DNA of 40,843 nucleotides from CAG-452 sp045531335. Lineage in GTDB: Bacteria; Bacillota; Clostridia; TANB77; CAG-508. The number at the start of each line of letters is the position of its first letter. Position 1 is the stretch's first letter. The translations under genes and the position numbers were made by a program. The notes under the pieces are model-generated. The model ran no database searches. It saw nothing but the letters and a program-made list of their open reading frames with translations, and was not told the origin of the DNA. The stretch lies in NCBI GenBank assembly GCA_045531335.1, contig JAZSDU010000002.1, positions 1 through 40,843 on the forward strand, read 5' to 3'. Below, in pieces: positions 1 to 8,095 of this stretch.

Positions 1-169
1 CCAATGAGACCACTAGGATGGTTGAGTCCGAAGGGATTCCTAAAAAAATATAAAAGTCAAGAAGAATCGGTTATGGCAATATAAAGTACTCAAAGTATAT
101 ATTTTTCAAAAAAGTGTGACATATGATTGACTAACCTTCAAAAATATTTAAAAAACTTTGCAAAAACTA

Positions 170-198
170 TTGCATTTTAGTAAGTTATCATATAAAAT
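170..198 (+). promoter_or_regulatory. Promoter of the mraZ cluster
   Basis: TTGCAT at 170-175 and TAAAAT at 193-198 are separated by 17 bp. Transcription would start within or just before the MraZ operator repeats at 205-231, as expected for an autoregulated mraZ promoter. Confidence 0.6.
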
Positions 199-204
199 AT
201 GGTC

Positions 205-231
205 AAAGTGGAACAAAGTGGGGGAAAGTGG
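205..231 (+). promoter_or_regulatory. MraZ operator, three direct repeats
   Basis: AAAGTGG occurs three times at exactly 10-bp spacing (205-211, 215-221, 225-231), just upstream of mraZ. Tandem TGG-containing boxes on the same helical face are the known binding site of MraZ, so autoregulation of the division cluster is likely. Spacing and repeats are seen; the binding is inferred from the family. Confidence 0.8.
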
Positions 232-268
232 TAAAAAATCCTCTAAAAAGGAAAAGAGGTGGAGACAT

Positions 269-700
269 TTGTTAATAGGCGAGTATGAGCATAATATAGA
301 TGCAAAAGGAAGACTTATAATGCCAGCAAAACTAAAAGATGATATTGGCGAAAAATTCGTTATAACACAAGGTTTAGATGGTTGTTTGTTTGCATATTCG
401 CAAAACGAATGGAAAAACTTCGAAGAAAAATTAAGAACATTTCCACTTACAAATAAAGATGCAAGAGCATTAAAAAGATTTTTCTTAGCAAGAGCAACAG
501 AGTGTGAAATAGATAAACAAGGAAGATTTTTAATTAGTAGCAACTTAAGAGAATTTGCAGGTCTACAAAAGGAAGTCGTAATTATTGGAGTTCTAGATAA
601 AATAGAAATCTGGAGCAAAGAAAAATGGCTAAAATATTCAGAAGAAGAAAACTTAGCAGCTGATGAGATTGCTGAAAGAATAGAAAACTTAGGTATATAA
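269..700 (+). CDS. mraZ: MraZ transcriptional regulator
   Basis: MraZ is a DNA-binding regulator at the head of the division and cell-wall cluster. The 143-residue product carries both SpoVT/AbrB-like repeats: DAKGRLIMPAK near the N-terminus and DKQGRFLISS near residue 90. I chose the TTG at 269 because the family begins (M)LxGEYxH and a GGTGGAG ribosome-binding sequence lies just upstream. The open frame extends back to 158, but that part overlaps the promoter and operator and matches nothing in the family. The MraZ operator repeats at 205-231 lie directly upstream. No in-frame CGG is present. Confidence 0.93.
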   Translation: MLIGEYEHNIDAKGRLIMPAKLKDDIGEKFVITQGLDGCLFAYSQNEWKNFEEKLRTFPLTNKDARALKRFFLARATECEIDKQGRFLISSNLREFAGLQKEVVIIGVLDKIEIWSKEKWLKYSEEENLAADEIAERIENLGI

Positions 701-1027
701 GTATATAACTTGCAAAAGTTTATATAAAATACAAAAGATATAAAGTAGTACACAAAAGATAAGTTTAAATTTACAAAAGAAAAAATATAAGATTACAAAA
801 GATAAACATACAAAAGAATAAATGTTAAATTTACAAAAGAGATTAATACAAATGAAAAGGCTATAATTTACGAAAGTAAAATTATATACACACAAAAGAA
901 AAAATATGTGAATTTATTCACTTACTAAAACACAAAAGATAAAAAATTAAACAAACGAGGAATGACAGTTGGTACAATTTATGCCAACTGTTTATACTAT
1001 CTAGACTAAAAAAATGGAGTTAGAGAA
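701..1027 (+). repeat. mraZ-rsmH intergenic region with phased ACAAAAGA repeats
   Basis: This 327-bp gap has no gene. The octamer ACAAAAGA occurs eight times, starting at 731, 752, 773, 795, 810, 833, 892 and 932. The first four are 21-22 bp apart, about two helical turns. An inverted repeat at 965-991 (ACAGTTGG...CCAACTGT) follows and could be an attenuator ahead of rsmH. The array could be a protein-binding array or a leader RNA; its function is unknown to me. Confidence 0.6.
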
Positions 1028-1963
1028 GTGAAAATAGAATTTAATCATATTCCAGTAATGTTAGAAGAATGTATAGAAAATTTAAAAATAAATCCTGACG
1101 GAATATATGTAGATGGAACAATGGGAGGAGCAGGACATAGCTTGCAAATTGCTAAAAAACTTTCAAAAAAAGGGCTTTTAATAGGGATAGACAGAGATAA
1201 AGAAGCTTTAAAAGTAGCAAAAGAAAGGCTTAAAGAATTTGATAATGTAAGATTTGTACATGATAATCATGACAATATAAAAGAAGCTATTTCAAACTTA
1301 AATATAGATAAAGTAGATGGTATTTTATTAGATTTAGGAGTTTCATCTTATCAGATAGATGAAAAAACAAGAGGATTTACATATATACAAGATGGACCAC
1401 TAGATATGAGAATGGATAAGTCTCAAACATTAACAGCTGAAGAAGTTGTAAATAGTTACAAAGAGGAAGAATTAGCAAGAATAATTTATGAATATGGAGA
1501 AGAAAAATTTTCTCGAAGAATTGCTAAAAATATATGTGAATATAGACAAGAAAAAAGAATAACAACTACAGGAGAACTTGTTTCAATAATAGAAAAAAGT
1601 GTGCCAAGAATTCATGGAGATAAAGGACATCCAGCCAAAAGGACGTTTCAAGCAATAAGAATAGAAGTAAATGATGAAATAAAACCTTTATACAACACAG
1701 TTAAGAATTCAATAGAAATATTAAAAAGCAAAGGAAGACTTTGCATAATTACATTCCATTCATTAGAAGATAGAAGTGTAAAAAAAGCATATGCTGACAG
1801 TGTTGGAAAATGCACATGTCCACCAGGATTACCATATTGTGTGTGTGGAAACAAAACTTTAGGAAAAATAATTACAAAAAAACCAATTTTACCAAATAAT
1901 GAAGAAATGGAACAAAATTCAAGAAGTAGAAGTGCAAAATTAAGAGTGTTTGAAAAAATATAA
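1028..1963 (+). CDS. rsmH: 16S rRNA (cytosine-1402-N4)-methyltransferase RsmH
   Basis: RsmH (MraW) uses S-adenosylmethionine to methylate N4 of C1402 in 16S rRNA. The 311-residue length is normal. Visible motifs are HIPVMLEE at the N-terminus, the SAM-binding glycine loop DGTMGGAGHS near residue 30, LDLGVSS near 100, and ITFHSLEDR near 245. The C-terminal CPPGLPYCVCG segment is also typical of the family. The start is GTG, preceded by GGAG. Its place between mraZ and ftsL is the classical order. A CGG trinucleotide near 1099 is out of frame (GAC GGA), and the frame is intact. Confidence 0.96.
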   Translation: MKIEFNHIPVMLEECIENLKINPDGIYVDGTMGGAGHSLQIAKKLSKKGLLIGIDRDKEALKVAKERLKEFDNVRFVHDNHDNIKEAISNLNIDKVDGILLDLGVSSYQIDEKTRGFTYIQDGPLDMRMDKSQTLTAEEVVNSYKEEELARIIYEYGEEKFSRRIAKNICEYRQEKRITTTGELVSIIEKSVPRIHGDKGHPAKRTFQAIRIEVNDEIKPLYNTVKNSIEILKSKGRLCIITFHSLEDRSVKKAYADSVGKCTCPPGLPYCVCGNKTLGKIITKKPILPNNEEMEQNSRSRSAKLRVFEKI

Positions 1964-1986
1964 GGAGAAAGGTAGGTGATATATTT

Positions 1987-2511
1987 ATGCCAAGAAATTT
2001 TAATAAATATCAATATGAAACAAGCCCAAGAAAACTTGAGCCTGAATATACACCTATAAAAAATCCGTATAAAACAAAGAAGACAACAGCAAGAAAAATA
2101 GATACAAGTTCAAAAAAGAAAAGTGCAAGAGAAATACACTTAAAGAAACAAAAGAGTAGAGCTATAAAATATTTGATAGTAGGATTTATAATTTTATTTG
2201 GAATGAGTTATAGAAATTCACAAATAGATGAGAACTTTGCGAAAATCCAAGATTTAAAACAAGAATTGGCAGATGTTGAAAAACAAAATGCTCAATTAGA
2301 AATATCTATAGAAAATGGATTAAATTTAAACAATTTAGAACAAGAAGCAAAAGAACAGTTAGGAATGCAAAAACTAAATTCTAAACAAACAACATACATT
2401 ACATTACCTAAAACTGATTATATAGAACCTGCAGCTGAAGAGGTTATAATAGAAGAGAAACAAAGCATAATAAAAGGTATAATAAGCGGAATTGGGAATA
2501 TATTTAAATAA
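1987..2511 (+). CDS. ftsL: FtsL-like septum formation protein
   Basis: This is a small bitopic membrane protein of 174 residues. A basic N-terminal cytoplasmic tail (about 1-58) is followed by one transmembrane helix (YLIVGFIILFGMSY, about 60-75). A heptad-rich coiled coil follows (about 80-125), ending in the EQEAKEQLGM pattern seen in FtsL/DivIC proteins. Sequence conservation in this family is low, so the call rests on topology and on its position between rsmH and a class B PBP. It presumably scaffolds the SEDS/PBP pair encoded downstream. Ribosome-binding sequence AGGTGAT precedes the ATG. Confidence 0.8.
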   Translation: MPRNFNKYQYETSPRKLEPEYTPIKNPYKTKKTTARKIDTSSKKKSAREIHLKKQKSRAIKYLIVGFIILFGMSYRNSQIDENFAKIQDLKQELADVEKQNAQLEISIENGLNLNNLEQEAKEQLGMQKLNSKQTTYITLPKTDYIEPAAEEVIIEEKQSIIKGIISGIGNIFK

Positions 2512-2548
2512 GATTAGTATTAAATAAATAGATACTAATCTTATTTTT
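2509..2548 (+). terminator. Rho-independent terminator after ftsL
   Basis: A perfect 12-bp stem (2509-2520 with 2532-2543), an 11-nt loop and a following T-run. It lies only about 20 bp before the spoVD start, so it may attenuate spoVD relative to the upstream genes. Confidence 0.8.
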
Positions 2549-2563
2549 GTATAGAGGTGTTTT

Positions 2564-4271
2564 ATGAAATCTACAAATATAAGTAGAAAGAGAAGGTTAA
2601 GAGGCGTTCTGTTTATTAGTTTTACTATTTGTACATTATTAATAATAAGGATAGGTTTTATTCAATTTGTACAAGGTTCAGAGCTACAGGCTATGGCATA
2701 TACACAACAAACATTAAATAGAAAAATAAATCCTAAAAGAGGAACTATATTAGATAGCACAGGAGAAAATATTCTTGCTGTAAGTGCTAGTGTAGAAACG
2801 GTTTCTGTTAATCCTGGGAATATAAAGAAAGAAGATAAAGAAAAGTTAGCAAGAGTAATGTCAGATATATTTGATTTGGATTATGAAACTGTTTTGAAAA
2901 AAGTTAATAAAAATAGTTCGATAGAAACTATTGTAAAAAAAGTCGAAAAGGAAAAAACAGATAAGCTAAGAGTTTGGATGGATGAGAATAATATAATGAC
3001 AGGGATAAATATAGATGAAGATACTAAAAGGTATTATCCATACGGAACACTTGCATCAAATGTAATTGGATTTACTGGTAGTGATAATCAAGGATTAGAA
3101 GGTATAGAGAGTAAATATGATGAAATTTTAAAAGGAGAAACAGGAAAAATTTTAAAATTAACTGATGCAACAGGAACGGATCTAGGAGATGAAGGAGAAG
3201 ATTATATTGAAGCAGTTGATGGCGATGATATAGTTTTATCAATAGATATGACTATTCAATCTATTGCTGAAAAATATTTAGCACAGGCATGTATTGATAA
3301 TGAGTGCACAGATGGAGGGAATATATTAATTGCAAATCCTAAAACAGGTGATATTTTAGCAATGGCAAGCTATCCGAACTACGATTTAAATAATCCCTAT
3401 AAAATAAATGACCAAGATTTACAATTCGTATGGGATACTTTATCATCCGGGGATAAATCGGAAGCATTACAACAAATGTGGAGGAATAAAGCAATATCTG
3501 ATACATATGAACCAGGATCTACATTTAAATTATTAACTTCTTCTGCAGCATTAGAAGAAGGAATTACTGATACTGATAATTCAGGAGAATTTAATTGTGG
3601 GGGAGCAATTAATATTGCGGGAACAAGAATTAAATGTTGGAGATATTATAGACCACATGGTTCTCAGAGCTTAAGGCAAGCTTTAATGAATTCATGCAAT
3701 CCAGTATTTATTGGGCTTCGGACAAAAAATAGGTGTAGGGAAATTTTATGATTATTTAGAAAAATTCGGATTACTATCAAAGACTGGAATAGATCTTCCG
3801 GGAGAAGCGGGAAGTATATTCTTAAAAGAGGAAAAAGTAGGACCTGTTGAACTTGCAACTATATCATTTGGGCAAAGGTTTGAAATAACTCCAATACAAA
3901 TGCTTTCATTAGTTTCAACAATTGCAAATAATGGTAAAAAATTTACTCCAAGGCTTGTTAAAGCAACAATTGATAGTGAAACTGGAGAAAGAAATGATAT
4001 AGAAGTAAAACAAGGAGAACAAGTAATATCAGAAAATACTGCAAAAAAAGTACTTAGCATGATGGAATCAGTAGTATCAGAAGGAACTGGAAAGAATGCA
4101 CAAGTACAAGGATATTCAATTGGAGGTAAAACTGGAACATCTGAGGATGGAGTAAATACTGGAAAATATGTAACATCATTTGTTGGAGTTGCAGATATTT
4201 CAGATCCAGAAGTAGTAATATTAATTTTATTATATAATCCGACAGGAGAAGGTGGACATCAAGGAGGTGCC
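2564..4271 (+). CDS. spoVD: Class B penicillin-binding protein, SpoVD-like, N-terminal part (CGG +1 shift; interrupted by element)
   Basis: This is a septal or cortex transpeptidase that cross-links peptidoglycan outside the membrane. An N-terminal transmembrane helix (about 14-35) is followed by the dimerisation module with RGTILDSTG and then the transpeptidase domain. The catalytic motifs are S319-TF-K322, SCN at 377-379 and KTG near 522. Reading stops being sensible at codon 386 (CGG, 3719-3721). Skipping the C gives FIGL-GQKIGVGKF, the expected family sequence. At 4271 the gene is cut by a mobile element and the frame runs into element DNA, ending at 4307. The C-terminal part lies at 10626-10890; rejoined, it would be about 656 residues with one PASTA domain. 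A single PASTA and the adjacent SpoVE/FtsW gene favour SpoVD over FtsI, but FtsI is not excluded. Confidence 0.85.
3719..3721 (+). other. CGG +1 frameshift site 1 (spoVD)
   Basis: Context GGG CTT CGG A. Codon 386 of the upstream frame; the downstream homologous frame begins with GGA at 3720. Confidence 0.9.
4260..4271 (+). other. Left attachment site of the spoVD element
   Basis: CAAGGAGGTGCC here is repeated exactly at 10614-10625. It encodes the conserved QGGA stretch of the PBP. It is followed at 4272-4291 by TGGGTAGTTTTGACAACACA, which is nearly the inverse of the sequence at 10596-10615. Confidence 0.85.
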
Positions 4272-4345
4272 TGGGTAGTTTTGACAACACACCAAAAAAC
4301 TATCTAAAAATCGTTAATGAAATAAACAATAAAATAAGCAAACTA

Positions 4346-4370
4346 GGGCGATTTTTAATCGCTCTTTTTT
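4346..4370 (+). terminator. Terminator near the left end of the element
   Basis: GGGCGAT (4346-4352) pairs with ATCGCTC (4358-4364) and is followed by six T. It would end transcripts entering from the interrupted spoVD. Confidence 0.75.
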
Positions 4371-4392
4371 GAAATAAAAGAAAGGACAAACT

Positions 4393-4758
4393 ATGGAAAA
4401 TAAAAATATAATTGGTACAAATTTTATAATGACTAATAGAGAATTAATAAATAAATTTGGAATAAATTCGGCACTAATGCTTGGAGAATTATATGGAAGA
4501 AGAAACTATTTTAGAGAAAGAAATGAACTTAAATATGGATACTTTTTTGCTACAAAAAATAGTATAGAAAAGAGTACAAAATTAAGTCCATATAAGCAAA
4601 GAATTGCATCAGAAATTTTAATAGAAGCAGGTATTTTGGAAATAAAATATATAGATATTCCACCTAAAACTTATTACAAAATTAACGATGAAAAGCTGTC
4701 AGAAATACTAAAAAATTCAGTAGTGCATGAGGTGAACAACAAGGAAAATATGTCGTGA
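4393..4758 (+). CDS. Phage replisome-organiser-like winged-helix fragment
   Basis: The 121-residue product resembles the N-terminal winged-helix region of phage replication initiators (DnaD-like organisers). The features are MLGELYGRRNYF near residue 30, YGYFFATKNSIEKSTKLSPYKQ, and a closing LIEAGILEIKY with YYKIN. Typical members are much longer. Here the frame stops soon after the wing, and the A-rich DNA that follows looks like a decayed, Asn/Lys-rich tail. I infer a truncated remnant. RBS AAAGGA precedes the ATG. It lies just inside the left end of the element. Confidence 0.55.
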   Translation: MENKNIIGTNFIMTNRELINKFGINSALMLGELYGRRNYFRERNELKYGYFFATKNSIEKSTKLSPYKQRIASEILIEAGILEIKYIDIPPKTYYKINDEKLSEILKNSVVHEVNNKENMS

Positions 4759-5143
4759 ATAACAGGCTATTAATCTCGTGAATTACAGTATGTTAAAAAA
4801 TTTAATACAAATAATAATAAGTAAAAATAATAAAATAAATAATAATAAAGAACACACACACGACATATTTTTTTATTAAAAATAATACAAAATTTTATCT
4901 CTCGGAGAGCAAAAAGGGTATTAGGGATTTTCCCTAAAAAGCAATTTGAGGTGTCTCGACACCATGCTGGCGAAGTTTTGTCATAGAAAATGGGCAACGA
5001 TATTCGACGCAAAATTAAAATTTTGCTATGAGAATTTTGATACGAATGCTATCAAAATTCTTTTGTAAAATTTTATAAAAAGGGCTGACAAATTAAATTG
5101 AGCACGTTATACTACCAGTAAATTATAAATGGAGGTAGTTAAT
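4759..5143 (+). other. Gene-free stretch with clustered hairpins (possible mobilisation or replication origin)
   Basis: No convincing gene. After an AT-rich tail, five inverted repeats follow each other: CTCTC-GAGAG at 4899-4909, TTAGGGA-TCCCTAA at 4921-4937, GGTGTC-GACACC at 4950-4963, GCAAAATT-AATTTTGC at 5009-5026, and GAATTTTGAT-ATCAAAATTC at 5032-5060. Such clustering is typical of oriT or replication-origin DNA of integrative elements, but no relaxase is encoded here, so the role is inferred. Confidence 0.4.
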
Positions 5144-5452
5144 ATGTATAATGTAGAAAAAACAGTACTGGATGAATTATTTAAAAGTAGAGAGGAAAAT
5201 TTGTGTGCAATATCTGAACCTGATAAAGAAAAAATCAAAAAATTAGTTAATAAAAATGATACTTATAAAATGTTATTAGATAAGATTGATAAATTATCAG
5301 ATGATGAAAAAGCTAAGCAATTAGTAAAAGATAGTTTAGATAGTTACATAGATAGAATAAATGTAATTGGATCTTATGAAAATGAAAAATTTTATAGTAT
5401 AGGTTTTATGGATGCTGTGCATTTGGTTTTTGAATGTATGGGAAGAAGTTAA
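5144..5452 (+). CDS. Small hypothetical protein (DUF6809-like)
   Basis: A 102-residue soluble, helical, acidic/lysine-rich protein. I chose the ATG at 5144 because GGAGG at 5131-5135 is its ribosome-binding site; an in-frame ATG at 5129 would bury it. The C-terminal FYSIGFMDAVHLVFECMG resembles small element-borne proteins of the DUF6809 type. The similarity is from memory and not secure. Function unknown. It is AT-rich like the host, unlike the next gene. Confidence 0.6.
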   Translation: MYNVEKTVLDELFKSREENLCAISEPDKEKIKKLVNKNDTYKMLLDKIDKLSDDEKAKQLVKDSLDSYIDRINVIGSYENEKFYSIGFMDAVHLVFECMGRS

Positions 5453-5466
5453 TGTAATTATCATTT

Positions 5467-5495
5467 TTGCAATTTTATGTAAAATATGGTATAAT
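5467..5495 (+). promoter_or_regulatory. Sigma-A promoter of the 5575 gene
   Basis: TTGCAA (5467-5472), 17-bp spacer, TATAAT (5490-5495). The leader then carries a 9-bp hairpin, GTGTAAAAC at 5502-5510 with GTTTTACAC at 5522-5530, ahead of the AGGAGG ribosome-binding site. Confidence 0.8.
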
Positions 5496-5574
5496 AAATA
5501 TGTGTAAAACATTATAACTCCGTTTTACACCGCAGTCAGTCATTATTATAAAAAAATTTTTAGGAGGAAACACT

Positions 5575-6021
5575 ATGGAAAAATTACTGAATGCAATCGC
5601 AAGTAGACTTAATGTACGGGTTACCATTGAGGAGGAGTTTGAACAAACATCAGAAGGAGTTTTAACTGTTACAATGGCTATGTACGACCATAAGGAAGTA
5701 TCTGAAGAGGTAAGGGAGTTGTTTAAAAAAGAACTGAACAACCATTTATTCACCAAACTGAAGGAAACTGAACTTGGAGAGGATGTGGAGTACGGGTTCG
5801 ATTATGGCAATGTAAGACCTCTGGGAACTCTTATGGAAGATGCTAATGATAATCTGGCAGAAGTATTGCTCAAGCTTCCGCCTCTCAAAGACGGAGAGAG
5901 TTATGACTTTCCATGCGACACATATATTCGCTTCACAGTGACTGGAAGAGAAGAGAAAGAAATCACAGTAAAGCCGAATATTGTATGCTCGTGGATTATG
6001 GAAGCATATTACAACCAGTAA
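5575..6021 (+). CDS. Hypothetical cargo protein, higher GC, with in-frame CGG
   Basis: A 148-residue acidic soluble protein I do not recognise. It has its own promoter, a strong AGGAGG ribosome-binding site and its own terminator, so it is a self-contained cassette. Codon use differs sharply from the flanks (CTG, CTC, GAG, GGG), which points to recent acquisition. Codon 15 is CGG (5617-5619) in the middle of an intact frame (LNVRVTIEEEF). If CGG forces a +1 shift in this host, translation would end 16 codons later at a TAA. The gene is therefore either poorly expressed here or evidence that shifting is incomplete. Confidence 0.7.
   Translation: MEKLLNAIASRLNVRVTIEEEFEQTSEGVLTVTMAMYDHKEVSEEVRELFKKELNNHLFTKLKETELGEDVEYGFDYGNVRPLGTLMEDANDNLAEVLLKLPPLKDGESYDFPCDTYIRFTVTGREEKEITVKPNIVCSWIMEAYYNQ
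5617..5619 (+). other. In-frame CGG read as Arg in a cargo gene (exception)
   Basis: Context GTA CGG G. The frame continues intact past this codon, unlike CGG in all native genes of the window. Confidence 0.7.
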
Positions 6022-6028
6022 TATCCAA

Positions 6029-6068
6029 AAGAGCTTATTCTGATTTTCAGAGTAGGCTCTTCTTTTTT
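6029..6068 (+). terminator. Terminator of the 5575 gene
   Basis: A stem of about 15 bp with mismatches (6029-6043 with 6047-6061), a short TTT loop, then a T-rich tract. Confidence 0.85.
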
Positions 6069-6083
6069 ACTCTCTTTGATTTG

Positions 6084-6112
6084 TTGTGAAAAATGGCATT
6101 ATGTGGTAGAAT
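6084..6112 (+). promoter_or_regulatory. Promoter of the 6152 gene
   Basis: TTGTGA (6084-6089), 17-bp spacer, TAGAAT (6107-6112), about 40 bp before the start codon. Confidence 0.65.
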
Positions 6113-6151
6113 AAAATAGAGTTATTATATAAAGGTTTGAGAGGGACAAGT

Positions 6152-7036
6152 ATGAGTACAACAGATAATTTGTCAGGAGAATGGATATCATCATTTATTC
6201 AAAATAATAAAATTTACAATGAAAAAGTTAATTTTGAACAAGATGGAGATAATTTAGTTGCAAAAATTATTCTTAATTATGATAATGAAATTTGCAAATA
6301 TAAATTTAATGGAAAAATAAATAAAAATATAATAAATGGAACTTATGAATTTATAGAAGATAGTGATATTGAAAGTGGTACTATTAGCTTAAAAATAATA
6401 AATGAAAACTTTTTATATGGTGTAGCTACATATATATCAGATGATGAAAATTCTGATGATATAGTTCAAAGCCCGTATGCTTTATTTAGAAATACTAACA
6501 ACAATTTAGGAACATTTAATTTATGCAGTAATTGTGTAGGAAAAAGTGCAACTTGTTGTTGTAATCCTAATGTTGATTCACCTATGATATTGCCAAAAGA
6601 AGTGGAAACAATTTCAAAGAATATGAAAATTAATATAGAAGAATTTGCAAGTAAAGTAGATTTTTCTAAAATGCATAATGATTATACTTTAAAAGATTTA
6701 TATCAAATGAAACGACAAAAAAATAGTAATCAATGTTATTTTTATAGGGATAATAAATGTACTATATATGAAATTAGACCTATAGATTGTAGAATATTCC
6801 CTTATGATATTAAATTAGAAAAGGATGGCAATTATTATTTGGTTTATTATAAATCAAATGAATGCCAAATTATAAATGAAAAAATAAAAGATATAAAAAT
6901 GGTATCATATAATACAAGATTATTTTTGAGATTATTATTACCTTACATACGAGAATGGTCTGATAAGTATTGCTGTTCACATCTAACAGAAAACCAAGAT
7001 TACGAAATAATTTGTAAAATAGAAGATTTATTTTAA
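6152..7036 (+). CDS. YkgJ/CxxCxxCC-type metal-binding protein with beta-rich N-terminal domain
   Basis: The 294-residue protein has two parts. Residues 1 to about 115 are predicted beta-rich (GEWISSF..., FNGKINKNIINGTYEF, ending YALFRN), suggesting a small barrel of the lipocalin-like sort. The remainder carries the cysteine pattern of the zinc/iron-chelating YkgJ family (PF03692): CSNCVGKSATCCC, then CYFYRDNKCTIYEIRPIDCRIFPYD, then further Cys near the C-terminus. The start is the ATG at 6152 after GAGAGGGA. It has its own promoter and shares a bidirectional terminator with the convergent gene. The function of this fusion is unknown. A role in element maintenance or defence is possible but unsupported. 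Confidence 0.7.
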   Translation: MSTTDNLSGEWISSFIQNNKIYNEKVNFEQDGDNLVAKIILNYDNEICKYKFNGKINKNIINGTYEFIEDSDIESGTISLKIINENFLYGVATYISDDENSDDIVQSPYALFRNTNNNLGTFNLCSNCVGKSATCCCNPNVDSPMILPKEVETISKNMKINIEEFASKVDFSKMHNDYTLKDLYQMKRQKNSNQCYFYRDNKCTIYEIRPIDCRIFPYDIKLEKDGNYYLVYYKSNECQIINEKIKDIKMVSYNTRLFLRLLLPYIREWSDKYCCSHLTENQDYEIICKIEDLF

Positions 7037-7050
7037 TTAAATAAAAACTA

Positions 7051-7090
7051 CAAAACCACCTTTGGAAATATCCAGAGGTGGTTTTGTGGT
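7051..7090. terminator. Bidirectional terminator
   Basis: Stem of about 16 bp (7051-7066 with 7071-7086), loop AATA, flanked by A-rich and T-rich tracts, between two convergent genes. Confidence 0.85.
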
Positions 7091-7104
7091 TTTAGGAATA
7101 CCGA

Positions 7105-7677
7105 TTAATCCCAATACTTGGTCGGGTCTTCCCATTCAGGATAGTTGGTACGCAAATAATCTTTGGCTTGTTTCATAAGTTCTCCATATTTATCAGTGAA
7201 CATTTCCTGGCATTTGCCAGCTGTAAAGAGAATAGTGCCATCAGCATCCTTTACCGAAATGGTATACGGACCATTCCACTTTTCAGGGTCTGCAGCATCT
7301 TCGCTAATACGGAATCTCCTGGATAGGTTCATGTGTCCACTGCGGTCATAGAAAGCACCTTTGTAGAAGTAGCTTCCACGTTCACGACCGTTCTCATCGA
7401 TGAGATAAGTCCAGTATCCACCGCCCTCTCCCTTCAGCTTCCAGCCATCCGGCAAAGTAGCTTTACAAAGAACATCATCACCATCGATGTCTTCGAAACT
7501 GAACCCGAGACCTTCAAAAGCCTCTTTGCTAGGGTTCATTGTTTTCGGCAATCTGCAATTGCTTCGTGCACGATTTTGCTCTGCATTCTGCACAGACTCC
7601 AAACCTTCTGATGCACTGCCAGTGCTCATACCGATAGCCATAGCCAACATGCCTTCCAACATAGGATCGTAACTCAT
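7105..7677 (-). CDS. Hypothetical cargo protein, higher GC
   Basis: A 190-residue soluble protein I do not recognise. The N-terminal 35 residues are Met/Ala/Ser-rich and low in complexity. The rest is rich in aromatic and Gly residues (GGGYWTYLIDENGRERGSYF, FRISEDAADPEKWNGPYTI), resembling uncharacterised phage or element proteins. Codon use is GC-richer than neighbours, as for the 5575 and 10161 genes. It has a consensus promoter and a strong AAGGAGGA ribosome-binding site. It contains no in-frame CGG. Confidence 0.7.
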   Translation of the reverse strand: MSYDPMLEGMLAMAIGMSTGSASEGLESVQNAEQNRARSNCRLPKTMNPSKEAFEGLGFSFEDIDGDDVLCKATLPDGWKLKGEGGGYWTYLIDENGRERGSYFYKGAFYDRSGHMNLSRRFRISEDAADPEKWNGPYTISVKDADGTILFTAGKCQEMFTDKYGELMKQAKDYLRTNYPEWEDPTKYWD

Positions 7678-7754
7678 AAATTTGTCCTCCTTAAAATAGT
7701 TTGTTCGTTAGATTCCTGACTTGCTAATGTATATCTACGCGATAATACATTTTA

Positions 7755-7783
7755 ATTATACCATAAATTAACATAAAATGCAA
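7755..7783 (-). promoter_or_regulatory. Sigma-A promoter of the 7105 gene
   Basis: On the minus strand: TTGCAT (7783-7778), 17-bp spacer, TATAAT (7760-7755). Confidence 0.8.
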
Positions 7784-7860
7784 AAGACGAAACAATAAAC
7801 TAATAGATAAATAAAAAATATAAAAATTTTTCAAAAATTGTCATATTTTTTGAAAGTTAA

Positions 7861-8026
7861 TGCCATTTACCTAGTAGAGGGGATAAAAAGTTTAAAAATT
7901 TCTCTGAAAATTTGCGTTTTTTTGATGTGGTGATGACATTTATATAGTAGAGGGACAAAAAAATAAAAAACTTTTAAAAAATTGTCCGGTTTTTGTGTTG
8001 ACGGTGCCATATACCTAGTAGAGGGG
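7861..8026 (+). repeat. Three spaced direct repeats upstream of the recombinase module
   Basis: Three 22-bp units start at 7861, 7934 and 8005 (spacing 73 and 71 bp). Each has the form TGNCATNTANNTAGTAGAGGGN; the shared core is TAGTAGAGGG. The sequence between units is AT-rich and also partly similar. No gene is present at 7684-8095. Regular spacing suggests operator or iteron-like sites, or accessory sites for the recombinase. The role is inferred. Confidence 0.6.
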
Positions 8027-8095
8027 TAAATTTTAGCATAAAGCTTTTTGAGAGATAATAAACTTAAACATAAATCCTCTAAAGGAGAATGGAAT

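Noticed and set aside
1..60. Possible 3' end of RNase P RNA (GAGACCACT near position 7, then a small hairpin)
   Set aside because: Too little sequence to recognise the fold; rnpB can lie near mraZ in clostridia, but I cannot support the call.
158..268. Upstream extension of the mraZ frame
   Set aside because: It overlaps the promoter and the 10-bp-spaced MraZ operator and has no family counterpart; TTG 269 fits better.
731..939. ACAAAAGA array as a CRISPR
   Set aside because: Repeats are only 8 bp, spacers are short and AT-rich, and no cas genes are present.
4054..4290. Long leucine-rich frame antisense to spoVD
   Set aside because: A typical shadow of an AT-rich coding strand; many similar antisense frames occur opposite real genes here.
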